A DNA stretch of 64,000 bases from Chryseobacterium ginsenosidimutans (GCF_024807225.1 NZ_JANUCO010000001.1:2914001-2978000); one strand, 5' to 3'. Counted from the first letter of the stretch, positions 35,189 to 44,566 are shown. A program made the numbers and translations. Notes: generated by a model not told the origin, from the letters alone.

Positions 35189-36226
35189 ATGAGTAATGTT
35201 TACGATAATATACTTGGCCTTATAGGAAATACTCCTATGGTGAAGCTTAACACTGTGACGAAAGATATTCCTGCAACCGTGTATGCCAAGTTAGAATCAT
35301 ATAATCCTGGACATTCCACTAAAGACAGAATCGCACTTCATATTATAGACAACGCTGAGAAAAAAGGTTTATTAAAAGAGGATTCCGTAGTTGTAGAAAC
35401 TACATCAGGAAACACAGGATTTTCAATTGCAATGGTTTGCATCATTAAAGGATACAAATGTATCCTTGCGGTAAGTGATAAAACCAAACCTGAGAAAATT
35501 GCCTATCTTAAAGCACTTGGAGCTATCGTTTATATTTGTCCTGCAAATGTACCTGCCGATGATCCAAGATCTTATTATGAGGTGGCTAAGAGAATTGCTG
35601 CAGAAACCCCAAATTCAGTTTATATCAATCAGTATTTCAACGAATTGAATATTGATGCGCATTATCAAACTACAGGTCCTGAAATTTGGGAACAGACACA
35701 AGGTAAAATCACACACCTTTTTGCATGTACAGGAACAGGGGGAACTTTATCCGGTTCAGCAAAGTTCTTAAAAGAAAAAAATCCTGACATCAAGATTATC
35801 GGTGTTGATGCAGATGGTTCTATTTTAAAAAGTTACCACGAGACAGGAGAAATTCACAAAGAAGATGTTCATCCTTATCAAATTGAAGGAATGGGGAAAA
35901 ATTTAATCCCTTCTGCCCTTCTTTTCGACAAAGTAGACGAATTTATAAGGGTAAATGATGAAATGTCGGCTTACAGAACCCGCGAAATCGCTTTAAAAGA
36001 AGCTATTATGGGAGGTTACACAACTGGAGCTGTTACACAGGCTTTAATTCAGTACGCACAATCTCACGAATTGTCTGAAAATGATCTGATTGTTTTAATT
36101 TATCCGGATCATGGATCTAGATACATCACAAAAGTATACAGTGACAAATGGATGGCTGAACAAGGTTTCGTTAATAACTGTGTACACAACTATGATGAAG
36201 TTTTCAAAACAGAATTCATCAAATAA
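35189..36226 (+). CDS. Cysteine synthase / cystathionine beta-synthase-like PLP enzyme
   Basis: 345 residues, fold-type II PLP enzyme. IGNTPMVKL (12-20), NPGHSTKDRIA with the aldimine Lys45, TTSGNTGFSIA (about 71-81) and GTGGTLSG (about 187-194) are present. NPGHSTKD differs from the NPGGSVKD usual in CysK. No regulatory CBS domain follows. It could make cysteine or cystathionine, but the next gene, 66 bases downstream in the same direction, is an alpha-oxoamine synthase. That pairing suggests cysteate synthesis (sulfite plus an activated serine) for sulfonolipids. This specific role is inferred. Confidence 0.85.
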   Translation: MSNVYDNILGLIGNTPMVKLNTVTKDIPATVYAKLESYNPGHSTKDRIALHIIDNAEKKGLLKEDSVVVETTSGNTGFSIAMVCIIKGYKCILAVSDKTKPEKIAYLKALGAIVYICPANVPADDPRSYYEVAKRIAAETPNSVYINQYFNELNIDAHYQTTGPEIWEQTQGKITHLFACTGTGGTLSGSAKFLKEKNPDIKIIGVDADGSILKSYHETGEIHKEDVHPYQIEGMGKNLIPSALLFDKVDEFIRVNDEMSAYRTREIALKEAIMGGYTTGAVTQALIQYAQSHELSENDLIVLIYPDHGSRYITKVYSDKWMAEQGFVNNCVHNYDEVFKTEFIK

Positions 36227-36292
36227 AAATAAATTTATACAAATCAAGCCTTTGCTAGATCACAAAAGGCTGTTTACTCAAATATTAATAAA

Positions 36293-37555
36293 ATGTTAGA
36301 TATTTTTGATCGTATTAAACAAAATCCTGGTCCATTAGGACAATTTGCAGATTATGCCGAAGGATATTTTGTTTTCCCAAAACTGGAAGGTCCGATTGGT
36401 CCAAGAATGAAATTTCAGGGTAAGGATGTAATTTTCTGGAGTGCCAATGACTATTTAGGTCTTTGCAACCACCCGGAAGTGTTGGAAGCTGATGCAAAAG
36501 CTGCTGCAGAATTCGGAATGTTTTATCCGATGGGCGCAAGAGCAATGTCGGGTGAAACCCAACAACACCAACAATTGGAAAAAGAATTGGCAGAATTTAC
36601 TCAAAAAGAGTCTGCTTATCTTTTAAATTTCGGTTATCAGGGAATGGTTTCGGCTATTGATGCATTGGTTACAAGACACGATGTAATCGTTTATGATGCA
36701 GATTCTCACGCTTGTATCGTAGACGGAGTTCGTCTTCATATGGGGAAAAGTTTTACGTTCAAACATAACGATATTGCAAGTTTAGAAAAAAACTTAGCTA
36801 GAGCAACTAAAGTAGCAGAAGAAAACGGAGGCGGAATTTTGGTGATTACTGAAGGAGTTTTCGGAATGAGAGGAATGCAAGGGAAATTGAAAGAGATTTG
36901 TGATTTAAAATCAAAATTTAATTTCAGATTGTTGGTAGATGATGCGCATGGTTTCGGAACTTTGGGTAAAACCGGAGCTGGAGCGGGTGAAGAGCAAGGT
37001 TGCCAAGATCAGATTGATGTTTATTTCTCTACTTTTGCTAAATCTATGGCAGGTTTCGGAGCATTTCTTTCGGGAGATGAAACGATCATCAGATTTTTAA
37101 AATACAATCTTCGTTCTCAGATTTTTGCTAAATCTTTAACAATGCCAATGGTAATCGGAGGGTTGAAAAGATTAGAACTTCTAAGAACGCGCCCGGAAAT
37201 TAAAGATAAATTGTGGGAAAACGTAAATAAACTTCAAAACGGATTAAAGGAAAGAGGTTTCAACCTTGGAAACACAAACACTTGTGTAACTCCTGTTTTC
37301 ATTGAAGGAACTACGATTGAAGCTACTCTTTTGGCTAAAGATTTAAGAGAAAACTATGGAGTTTTCACATCAGTTGTGGTATATCCCGTAATTCCAAAAG
37401 GAATGATCTTGTTAAGATTAATCCCTACAGCTTCACATACAGATTCTGAAATTAATGAAACTTTGGCTGCTTTTGAAGGCATCAAAGAAAAATTAGTTTC
37501 AGGTGCATATGCTGAAATGGAAAAACAAATGAATATCGAGTACAAACAAATGTAA
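36293..37555 (+). CDS. Alpha-oxoamine synthase family acyltransferase (SPT/CapA-like)
   Basis: 420 residues, PLP enzyme of the 8-amino-7-oxononanoate / serine palmitoyltransferase group, which joins an amino acid to an acyl thioester with loss of CO2. SANDYLGL (50-57), His139 in DSHACIVDG stacking on the cofactor, DDAHGFG (216-222) and aldimine Lys250 in STFAKSMAGFGAF are intact. No biotin genes lie nearby. Downstream partner of the cysteine-synthase-like gene, ending at a strong terminator. Chryseobacterium makes capnine-type sulfonolipids through a cysteate-acyltransferase of this family, so that is the preferred reading; sphingolipid synthesis is the alternative. Confidence 0.85.
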   Translation: MLDIFDRIKQNPGPLGQFADYAEGYFVFPKLEGPIGPRMKFQGKDVIFWSANDYLGLCNHPEVLEADAKAAAEFGMFYPMGARAMSGETQQHQQLEKELAEFTQKESAYLLNFGYQGMVSAIDALVTRHDVIVYDADSHACIVDGVRLHMGKSFTFKHNDIASLEKNLARATKVAEENGGGILVITEGVFGMRGMQGKLKEICDLKSKFNFRLLVDDAHGFGTLGKTGAGAGEEQGCQDQIDVYFSTFAKSMAGFGAFLSGDETIIRFLKYNLRSQIFAKSLTMPMVIGGLKRLELLRTRPEIKDKLWENVNKLQNGLKERGFNLGNTNTCVTPVFIEGTTIEATLLAKDLRENYGVFTSVVVYPVIPKGMILLRLIPTASHTDSEINETLAAFEGIKEKLVSGAYAEMEKQMNIEYKQM

Positions 37556-37580
37556 TTGATTTTCAATTTAAAATAAATGA

Positions 37581-37610
37581 AAACCGTTAGATTCTTCTAA
37601 CGGTTTTTTT
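37581..37610 (+). terminator. Terminator of the two-gene PLP operon
   Basis: AAACCGTTAGA (37581-37591) pairs perfectly with TCTAACGGTTT (37596-37606), then more T. Confidence 0.9.
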
Positions 37611-37635
37611 AAAAACAAATCATTAGAGAAATCTA

Positions 37636-37847
37636 AGAGCCTGTTTAAATTTTCTTCCAAACAATTTTAACATTAAGAAGTTAAGATTTTAAGGGTTTAA
37701 TACTTAAAAAACTTAACAAAAATCAATGTATTGATTTCTCAATTCTTAGTAAGAATCAGATTTCTTAAATTCTTAATGTTCAAATAAAGAATAAACTTTG
37801 TTTATTTAAGATTAAGAAAATTAGAGTGTAAAATTTAAACAGGTTCT
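37636..37847. repeat. 212-bp element with 18-bp inverted ends and an inner palindrome
   Basis: AGAGCCTGTTTAAATTTT (37636-37653) pairs with 37830-37847 with a single G-U difference, and weaker pairing extends outwards to about 37629 and 37856. Inside, TTAACATTAAGAA near 37668 faces TTCTTAATGTTCAA near 37769, similar to the repeat at 9824-9923. It fills nearly the whole gap before the radical SAM gene. Size and structure suggest a MITE-like element without a coding region. Confidence 0.7.
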
Positions 37848-37860
37848 AAAAGATTTAAAA

Positions 37861-37868
37861 TAACTTTG
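37861..37868 (+). promoter_or_regulatory. -7 element of the radical SAM gene
   Basis: TAACTTTG matches TAnnTTTG. Transcription would start around 37875, only about eight bases before the TTG start codon, so the leader is almost absent. Confidence 0.6.
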
Positions 37869-37882
37869 CAAAAAATTTACTG

Positions 37883-40073
37883 TTGAAAGATCTGCTTCTT
37901 ATCACTCCGCCTTTTACCCAACTTAATACTCCTTATCCTGCAACTGCCTATATTAAAGGTTTTTTGAATACCAAAAATATTTCAAGCTATCAGATGGATT
38001 TGGGTATTGAAGTTATTTTGGCGTTATTTTCCAAAGACGGAATTCAGAAGATTTTCAGCACAGAAATTGATCTTCACAATATTTCAGAAAACTCTCAAAG
38101 AATTTTTACCTTGAGAGACGAATATATAAAGACCATCGATCAGGTTATTTGCTTTCTGCAAGGTAAAACTCCCACGTTGGCAAGACAAATCTGCTCCATG
38201 AATTTTCTTCCGGAAGCTTCCCGATTCAACCAATTGGATGATATGGAATTTGCTTTCGGAAATATGGGTCTGCAGGATAAGGCTAAACATTTGGCTACCT
38301 TATATTTAGAAGATTTATCCGATTATATTGTAGAAAATGTTGATGCCGATTTCGGTTTCAGCAGATATGCCGAAAGATTAGGAAAAAGTGCCAATTCTTT
38401 TGATGAATTATATTTAAAACTATCAGGAGATCAAACATTTATCGATCATTTTACCTTGAAGCTTATTCAGGAAAAATTAGATATTGTACAGCCAAAATTG
38501 GTCTGTTTTTCTATTCCTTTTCCCGGAAATTTATATTCGGCTTTTCGATGTGCAAAGTTTATTAAAGAAAATTATCCTCACATCAAAATTGCAATGGGTG
38601 GCGGTTTTCCTAATACAGAATTAAGGGAAATAAAAGATCAGCGGGTTTTTGAATTTTTCGATTTCATTACTTTAGATGATGGCGAAACTCCCGATTGAAT
38701 TACTTTGCGAAAATTTAAATAAAAATCAAGAAGACTCTGAGTTTAAAAGAACCTTTTTACTTGAAAATCAGAAAGTTGTTTATAAAAATAATTCTAAACG
38801 ACACGATTATAAACAAGTTGACATCGGAACTCCCGATTATCTTGATTTACAATTAGATAAATATATTTCTGTCATTGAAATTGCCAATCCGATGCACAGT
38901 TTATGGAGCGACGGAAGATGGAATAAATTAACAATGGCACACGGTTGCTATTGGGGAAAATGTACTTTTTGCGATATTTCTTTAGATTACATTAAAATTT
39001 ACGAACCCATTTCTGCTAAAATTCTGGTCGACAGAATGGAAGAATTGATTCAAACAACCGGAGAAACAGGATTTCATTTTGTGGATGAAGCTGCTCCACC
39101 CGCTTTGATGCGTGAAGTTGCGCTGGAGATTTTACGAAGAAATCTTGTCGTAACTTGGTGGACAAACATTAGATTTGAAAAAAGTTTTACCAGAGATTTA
39201 TGTTTCTTACTAAAGCTTTCCGGTTGCGTTGCCGTTTCCGGAGGATTGGAAGTAGCGAGTGACCGATTATTGAAATTAATAGACAAAGGAATCTCTGTAG
39301 AACAGGTTGCAAAAGTTACACGCAATTTCACAGAAGCCGGAATCATGATCCATGCGTATTTAATGTACGGTTATCCTACTCAGACGATTCAGGAAACGAT
39401 TGATTCTTTGGAAATGGTTCGTCAGTTGTTTGAAATGGGAATTCTACAGAGCGGATTTTGGCATCAGTTTGCGATGACCGCTCATTCACCTGTCGGTTTG
39501 AATCCTGAAGAATTTGGAGTCACTCCAATAAAACAGGAAATTCTGTTTGCTAATAATGATATTGATTTTACCGACAAAACAGGAATCGATCATGGTAAAT
39601 TTAGTGTAGGATTGAAGAAATCTCTTTTCAATTATATGCACGGAATTAATTTTGAACTTTCGCTTCAGGAATGGTTTGATTTTAAAATTCCACGAACTAC
39701 AATTGATCCGGATTACATTCATGACTGTTTGCTCGAAGAAGAAGATTTTAAGTTTAAAGGAAATTCAAAAGTGATTTTTTTAACTAAAAACGTAATCGCT
39801 GAGAATCGTATAAAAACAAAAAAGAAACATAATTATCCGTATACAAAAATTACGATTCACCTAAAAACGAACGTTATAAACATAGATTTGGAGCAGGAAC
39901 AGGCAGAATGGCTGATGAAAATGTTTGAAGAAAATTCTACAGATCAATCGAAAAAGATTACGCTTCAACAGCTAAAAATAAATTTCGAAGAAAATTTTGA
40001 AGATTTTGAGTTGTTTTGGTTCTCAAAATCCATACAGCAATTGAAAGAAAACGGGGTGATTTTGAGTCTGTAA
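37883..40073 (+). pseudogene. B12-binding-domain radical SAM protein, frameshifted
   Basis: Two overlapping frames make a single 729-residue protein. The N-terminal part (1-270) resembles a B12-binding Rossmann domain (LLLITPPF, LVCFSIPFPGN, IAMGGGFPN) but no DxHxxG cobalt-ligand motif was found. The radical SAM domain carries the cluster motif HGCYWGKCTFCDI, spaced CX4CX2C instead of CX3CX2C. The frame breaks after DDGET at the CCC run 38690-38692; with CC the reading continues into PIELLCENL. The start is TTG at 37883. Substrate unknown. The break is probably a consensus error. Confidence 0.78.
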
Positions 40074-40099
40074 TTTTCATATATTTTAATTTTATATCA

Positions 40100-40594
40100 A
40101 TGTTACAACTCAAGAAAAGTATTGAATCTCATTATATTACATCTTACGGAGCAGAAATAAGTGAAGTCATTTGCTATATTTTTGAACGAAACTTAAAAGG
40201 TGATCCTCTTCAGGATTTTATTTTTTCTGCCAGAGATTATAGTTATTTTTTTAAATCAGAAAAGCTACAAAAAGATATTTTTACATCATTATCAATATCT
40301 GATGCCGAAAATATAATAATTTCTGCTATAATTAAAGAAGTAAAATATAATGAACATTTTATGTCTTGGGAAAAAGGAAAAGAATACCTTGATCTTTTTT
40401 TTAAAGAGCTTCCCGGATCCAAAGAAATATATACAAATTCATATTGGGAAAAATCTGTATTTAATAATATAGACAAAAAGGAATTTGAACTTAATGCATG
40501 GTCCGGAATAAGCCATAATTATTGGTACGATTACGGTTTCATTATTGTTACAACAGAAAAGATTGGAGTTTTATGGTTTGGTGATGATAGTTAA
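40100..40594 (+). CDS. Small acidic protein of unknown function
   Basis: 164 residues from the ATG at 40100; a longer frame would overlap the radical SAM gene and is rejected. No signal peptide or membrane helix. Rich in aromatic residues towards the C-terminus (WSGISHNYWYDYGF), ending IGVLWFGDDS. The compact strand-rich end and charged composition recall immunity proteins of polymorphic toxins, but no toxin gene lies nearby. No family recognised. Confidence 0.6.
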   Translation: MLQLKKSIESHYITSYGAEISEVICYIFERNLKGDPLQDFIFSARDYSYFFKSEKLQKDIFTSLSISDAENIIISAIIKEVKYNEHFMSWEKGKEYLDLFFKELPGSKEIYTNSYWEKSVFNNIDKKEFELNAWSGISHNYWYDYGFIIVTTEKIGVLWFGDDS

Positions 40595-40610
40595 AAAAAT
40601 CAATAATAAT

Positions 40611-40640
40611 AAAATCCCAAAACTAATTTTTCGGGATTTT
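40611..40640. terminator. Bidirectional terminator between convergent genes
   Basis: AAAATCCC (40611-40618) pairs with GGGATTTT (40633-40640), with A/T runs on both sides that lengthen the stem and give T tracts on both strands. Confidence 0.75.
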
Positions 40641-40650
40641 TATTATTTTT

Positions 40651-41472
40651 TTACTTCTCAACTCCGTCTTTCGTAACCTGACCAACAATTACTTTTTCCT
40701 GAATTTTAATAAAATTAGGATCCATAATCGCCATTCTTTCGGCAATAGCTTTATAGGTTGGGAATTTTAAAATCGATGCACGACCCGACATTTCCCTATA
40801 AATAGTAAAGCTTTTTCCGCCTGCAGATTTCAATTGCTTGGTTGTCGTGATGTATTTTCCTATAAATTTGCTGTTGGCATCATAAATTTCGATATCAACG
40901 AATGTTTTATCGGTAATCGTATCTTCCGAGCCAAAACTTACGGGTAAATTGGTGAAATATCCTACAGGTTTTCCGTTACTAAGGATTTCTCCAACGTTAT
41001 TTACGGTGATATTTAATTTATCAATTTTAGTTCTTATGGTATAAGCTTCCTTAGTTTTGGTATCTAATTTTCTTTTAGGATTATTCTTAAAAAGTTCATC
41101 CAGATTCTTAATATTAATACCTCTTTCATCAATGATTTTAAAGCCTTTTATACAAGTATAGACCGCAGATTTCTCTTCACCGGAGAATGCAGACGGAGAA
41201 ATATAATCAAGATCAAGAACTTTTTCCTGATTATAAATTCTTTTTAACTTGATATAACTATCTCTTACAGAATCGACTACGCTTTTGTCAACAAATTCGA
41301 TGGTATAAATTGGAGTCTCTTTTAGATCCATAAAAGTGTAAATATTCGACTTATCCGAAATTTTTGCCACATGAATTCCGTCAAGACTTACAATACCTCT
41401 TTTGGTTTTGATATCCTGAGCATTGAATAGAACTCCTAAAATAGTAAATAAAATGATTAAACTTCTGTTCAT
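40651..41472 (-). CDS. Exported protein of unknown function
   Basis: 273 residues with a signal peptide (1-18, ending LFNA/QDI). The body starts KRGIVSLDGIHVAKI and contains alternating strands with KSAGGKSFTIYREMSGRAS near the C-terminal third; no cysteine pair, catalytic triad or metal motif stands out. A terminator separates it from the ATP synthase genes, so it is a single-gene transcript. Probably a periplasmic or surface protein. Confidence 0.6.
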   Translation of the reverse strand: MNRSLIILFTILGVLFNAQDIKTKRGIVSLDGIHVAKISDKSNIYTFMDLKETPIYTIEFVDKSVVDSVRDSYIKLKRIYNQEKVLDLDYISPSAFSGEEKSAVYTCIKGFKIIDERGINIKNLDELFKNNPKRKLDTKTKEAYTIRTKIDKLNITVNNVGEILSNGKPVGYFTNLPVSFGSEDTITDKTFVDIEIYDANSKFIGKYITTTKQLKSAGGKSFTIYREMSGRASILKFPTYKAIAERMAIMDPNFIKIQEKVIVGQVTKDGVEK

Positions 41473-41498
41473 GAAATCAGATTCTTACATAAAATAAA

Positions 41499-41522
41499 AA
41501 AGTGTAACCAAAGTTACACTTT
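41499..41522 (-). terminator. Terminator of the atpD-atpC operon
   Basis: AAAGTGTAAC (41499-41508) pairs perfectly with GTTACACTTT (41513-41522); the minus strand continues T-rich. Confidence 0.85.
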
Positions 41523-41551
41523 CTTGAAAATATATTTAGCTTTTCATTTAA

Positions 41552-41833
41552 TTATTCACAAAGGATAATTCCTTTATTATGATTAAATTCTACAACACCG
41601 CTTTTGATAGGATAAGAAAAAACAGCGTCTTTCTCATTTTCCTGAGTTAAGTTTTTAGCATAAGCTTCATCAATAGATTTAGCAAAAAGCTTCACTTTAC
41701 CACCGATCAAAGAAGAAACGATTCCTGCGTGGTTTGTCATGATGTGAAATTCACCATTTTTTCCAGGCAACAATACTGAGTCTACTTCACCTTCAAAAAC
41801 TACGTATTCTGGTGTTAAAATTTTTATATTCAT
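41552..41833 (-). CDS. atpC: ATP synthase F1 epsilon subunit
   Basis: 93 residues, the short Bacteroidota form that holds the N-terminal beta-sandwich (MNIKILTPEYVVFEGEVDSVLLPGKNG) and little or none of the C-terminal inhibitory hairpin. It sits in the central stalk and couples rotation to catalysis. Co-transcribed behind atpD with about 90 bases between them. The rest of the F1Fo genes are not here, which is normal for this phylum. Confidence 0.93.
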   Translation of the reverse strand: MNIKILTPEYVVFEGEVDSVLLPGKNGEFHIMTNHAGIVSSLIGGKVKLFAKSIDEAYAKNLTQENEKDAVFSYPIKSGVVEFNHNKGIILCE

Positions 41834-41922
41834 TTTAATTTAGATTTAAAGATTTCAGAATTCAGATTTCAGACATAAAAGTCTCATGTCTAGAATCTGA
41901 CATCTTGTGTCTAATTAATTTA

Positions 41923-43431
41923 TTAAGCGTTATCAGCTAACATTTTTTGTCCAGCCGCGATAGCTTCCTCGATTGTTCCTTTCAAGTTGAAAGCAGCTTC
42001 TGGTAAGTGATCTAATTCACCGTCCATAATCATAGTAAATCCTTTGATCGTATCTTTGATATCTACCAATGAACCTTTAAGACCTGTAAACTGTTCAGCA
42101 ACGTGGAAAGGCTGAGAAAGGAATCTCTGAACTTTTCTAGCTCTGTAAACAACAGATTTATCTTCTTCAGAAAGTTCTTCCATACCTAAGATTGCGATAA
42201 TATCTTGCAATGCTTTGTATCTCTGAAGAATTTCTTTTACTCTCTGAGCACAGTTATAATGCTCTTCACCGATAATTTCCGGAGCCAAGATTCTTGACGT
42301 AGAAGCCAATGGATCTACCGCTGGATAAATACCCAATGAAGCGATTTTTCTATCTAGTACCGTAGTTGCATCCAAGTGAGCAAATGTTGTTGCAGGAGCC
42401 GGGTCAGTTAAGTCATCCGCAGGTACGTAAACCGCCTGTACTGAAGTAATTGAACCATTTTTAGTAGAAGTAATTCTTTCCTGCATCGCACCCATTTCAG
42501 ATGCCAAAGTTGGTTGGTAACCTACCGCAGAAGGCATACGACCAAGAAGTGCAGATACCTCAGAACCAGCCTGTGTAAAACGGAAGATGTTGTCTACGAA
42601 GAAAAGTACGTCTCTACCTTGTCCGCTTTCACCACCGTCTCTGTAGTACTCAGCTAATGTAAGACCAGAAAGTGCTACTCTAGCTCTTGCTCCTGGTGGC
42701 TCGTTCATTTGTCCGAAAACGAATGCCGCTTTAGATTCTTTCATAACCTCAAGGTCAACTTTAGAAAGATCCCAACCACCGTGTTCCATAGACTCCATGA
42801 ATTCGTCACCATACTTGATGATTCCAGATTCTAGCATCTCTCTCAAAAGGTCATTTCCTTCTCTCGTTCTTTCACCTACTCCGGCAAAAACAGAAAGACC
42901 ACCGTGTCCTTTTGCAATATTGTTAATCAACTCCTGGATCAATACAGTTTTACCTACACCTGCACCACCGAACAAACCAATTTTACCCCCTTTTGCGTAA
43001 GGCTCAACTAGGTCGATTACTTTAATACCTGTGAATAAAACTTCTGCAGAAGTTGAAAGTTGATCAAATTTCGGAGCTGGTCTGTGAATAGGAAGACCAC
43101 CTTCCTTAGAAATATTTTGAAGTCCGTCGATAGCATCCCCAACAACGTTGAAAAGTCTTCCGTTTACAGCTTCACCGATTGGCATCATAATAGGATTTCC
43201 GTATCCGATTACTTCCTGCCCTCTTTGAAGACCATCTGTAGCATCCATTGCGATACATCTTACTGTATCTTCACCAATATGTTGTTCTACTTCTAAGACT
43301 ACTTTTTCACCGTTTCCTTTTGTAATTTCCAACGCATCATAAATACTTGGAATTGCTTCCACATTTGAGAAGACTACGTCGATTACAGGACCAATAATTT
43401 GAGAAATTTTTCCTTTAATTTGGTTTGCCAT
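41923..43431 (-). CDS. atpD: ATP synthase F1 beta subunit
   Basis: 502 residues from the ATG at 43431 (MANQIKGKISQIIGPVIDVVF). A longer frame upstream adds 25 unrelated residues that overlap the promoter and is rejected. P-loop GGAGVGKT, the catalytic GERTREGNDL block, Walker B VLFFVDNIFRF and the DELSEED-like MEELSEEDK are intact. Catalytic subunit of the F1 head. A -7 element lies 21 bases upstream of the start. Confidence 0.98.
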   Translation of the reverse strand: MANQIKGKISQIIGPVIDVVFSNVEAIPSIYDALEITKGNGEKVVLEVEQHIGEDTVRCIAMDATDGLQRGQEVIGYGNPIMMPIGEAVNGRLFNVVGDAIDGLQNISKEGGLPIHRPAPKFDQLSTSAEVLFTGIKVIDLVEPYAKGGKIGLFGGAGVGKTVLIQELINNIAKGHGGLSVFAGVGERTREGNDLLREMLESGIIKYGDEFMESMEHGGWDLSKVDLEVMKESKAAFVFGQMNEPPGARARVALSGLTLAEYYRDGGESGQGRDVLFFVDNIFRFTQAGSEVSALLGRMPSAVGYQPTLASEMGAMQERITSTKNGSITSVQAVYVPADDLTDPAPATTFAHLDATTVLDRKIASLGIYPAVDPLASTSRILAPEIIGEEHYNCAQRVKEILQRYKALQDIIAILGMEELSEEDKSVVYRARKVQRFLSQPFHVAEQFTGLKGSLVDIKDTIKGFTMIMDGELDHLPEAAFNLKGTIEEAIAAGQKMLADNA

Positions 43432-43451
43432 TGCTAAATTTTTTCTTGGTG

Positions 43452-43459
43452 CAAATATA
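43452..43459 (-). promoter_or_regulatory. -7 element of the atpDC operon
   Basis: TATATTTG on the minus strand, with transcription expected near 43445 and a leader of about 14 bases. Confidence 0.6.
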
Positions 43460-43525
43460 ATGATTCTTGATAAACCTGCAATTGTTAAAAAACAGATTTT
43501 TATCATGCTTTTTTACTCATGCCAG

Positions 43526-43595
43526 AATGTATCAATTTCGGAATGTACCAATAATTATTGCTTACAATATTGGTAAACTGTTATATTGATACATT
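43526..43595. repeat. Nested palindrome (AATGTATCAAT family)
   Basis: AATGTATCAAT (43526-43536) is exactly complementary to 43585-43595, and TACCAATA (43546-43553) to TATTGGTA (43568-43575). Related words occur at 47330-47400, 48710-48735 and 49475-49540. The right arm contains the TTG at 43586-43588 that serves as the ribF -33 element. Confidence 0.65.
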
Positions 43596-43616
43596 GCTAC
43601 ATTATGTCTATATTTG
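43586..43616 (+). promoter_or_regulatory. ribF promoter
   Basis: TTG (43586-43588), a 20-base spacer and TATATTTG (43609-43616), an excellent match to the Bacteroidota consensus. It places transcription start near 43623, downstream of the ATG codons at 43586 and 43604. Confidence 0.75.
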
Positions 43617-43636
43617 CAGTCAAATTTTTTTCCGTT

Positions 43637-44557
43637 TTGAAAGTTTTCAAGAATTTTAAAGATTATACCTCTCAAAAGCCTTTAGCATTGTCTTTAGGAA
43701 TGTTTGACGGGGTACATCTTGGTCATAAAAGTATTATTAATGAATTAAATAAAATTGGTTCAGAAAGCAATTTAGAAACTGCTGTGCTTACTTTTTGGCC
43801 GCATCCAAGGTTTGTTTTTAATCCAAATGAAAATTTAAAACTCTTGAATACCCTCGATGAGAAGAAATTTTTGATGGAAAAATACAGCATCGAAAATTTA
43901 TTCCTTAAAGAATTCGATGAAGAGTTTAGAAATTTAACGGGAGAAGAATTTGTTCGTCAGATTTTGATTGATAAGCTTAATGTAAAATATTTAATCATAG
44001 GTTACGACCATTCATTCGGAAAAAATAAAAGCGGAAACTTCGAATTACTTCAAAAATTATCAAAAGAACTTGATTTTGAGGTCGAACAAATGGAAGCCAT
44101 CAACATTCACGAAAATAATATCAGCTCTACCAAAGTCCGCAACGCTCTTTTAGCAGGAAATATTAAGGAAGCCAATGAAATGTTGGGTTACTCCTACTCT
44201 GTTTCCGGTACGGTGGTTCATGGGAAGAAAATAGGAAGAACAATCGGTTATCCTACAGCCAATATCGATACCGAATCTATTAAGTTGCTTCCCAAAAAAG
44301 GCGCCTATATTGTTGAAGTTCTAATCCATGGAAAACAATATAAAGGAATGTTGAGCGTCGGTACAAACCCTACTGTAAACGGAGAAAAATTAACCGTAGA
44401 AGTTTATATTCTTGATTTTGAAGGAGATATCTACGACGAAAAAATCACTGTAAAATTCAGAGATTTTCTTCATGATGAGATTAAGTTTGAAGGACTGGAG
44501 AAACTAATTGAAAGATTGGATGAGGATAAGAGATTGACGGAAGAGTTTCATTTTTAA
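43637..44557 (+). CDS. ribF: Bifunctional riboflavin kinase / FAD synthetase RibF
   Basis: 306 residues from a TTG start; upstream ATG codons lie before the predicted transcription start. Makes FMN from riboflavin and FAD from FMN. The N-terminal adenylyltransferase has GMFDGVHLGHKSII (21-34), WPHPRFVF and NISSTKVRNALLAG; the C-terminal kinase has GKKIGRTIGYPTANI, KKGAYIVEV and TNPTVNG. No sequence is missing. It is divergent from atpD with a palindrome between them, followed by a weak hairpin. Confidence 0.94.
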   Translation: MKVFKNFKDYTSQKPLALSLGMFDGVHLGHKSIINELNKIGSESNLETAVLTFWPHPRFVFNPNENLKLLNTLDEKKFLMEKYSIENLFLKEFDEEFRNLTGEEFVRQILIDKLNVKYLIIGYDHSFGKNKSGNFELLQKLSKELDFEVEQMEAINIHENNISSTKVRNALLAGNIKEANEMLGYSYSVSGTVVHGKKIGRTIGYPTANIDTESIKLLPKKGAYIVEVLIHGKQYKGMLSVGTNPTVNGEKLTVEVYILDFEGDIYDEKITVKFRDFLHDEIKFEGLEKLIERLDEDKRLTEEFHF

Positions 44558-44566
44558 AAAATAAAA

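Noticed and set aside
41923..43506. Longer atpD frame starting at 43506
   Set aside because: The 25 extra residues do not match the family and the frame would run across the -7 element at 43452-43459; the ATG at 43431 gives the normal N-terminus.
43586..43636. ATG starts for ribF at 43586 and 43604
   Set aside because: Both lie upstream of the predicted transcription start near 43623, and the added residues are not family-like.
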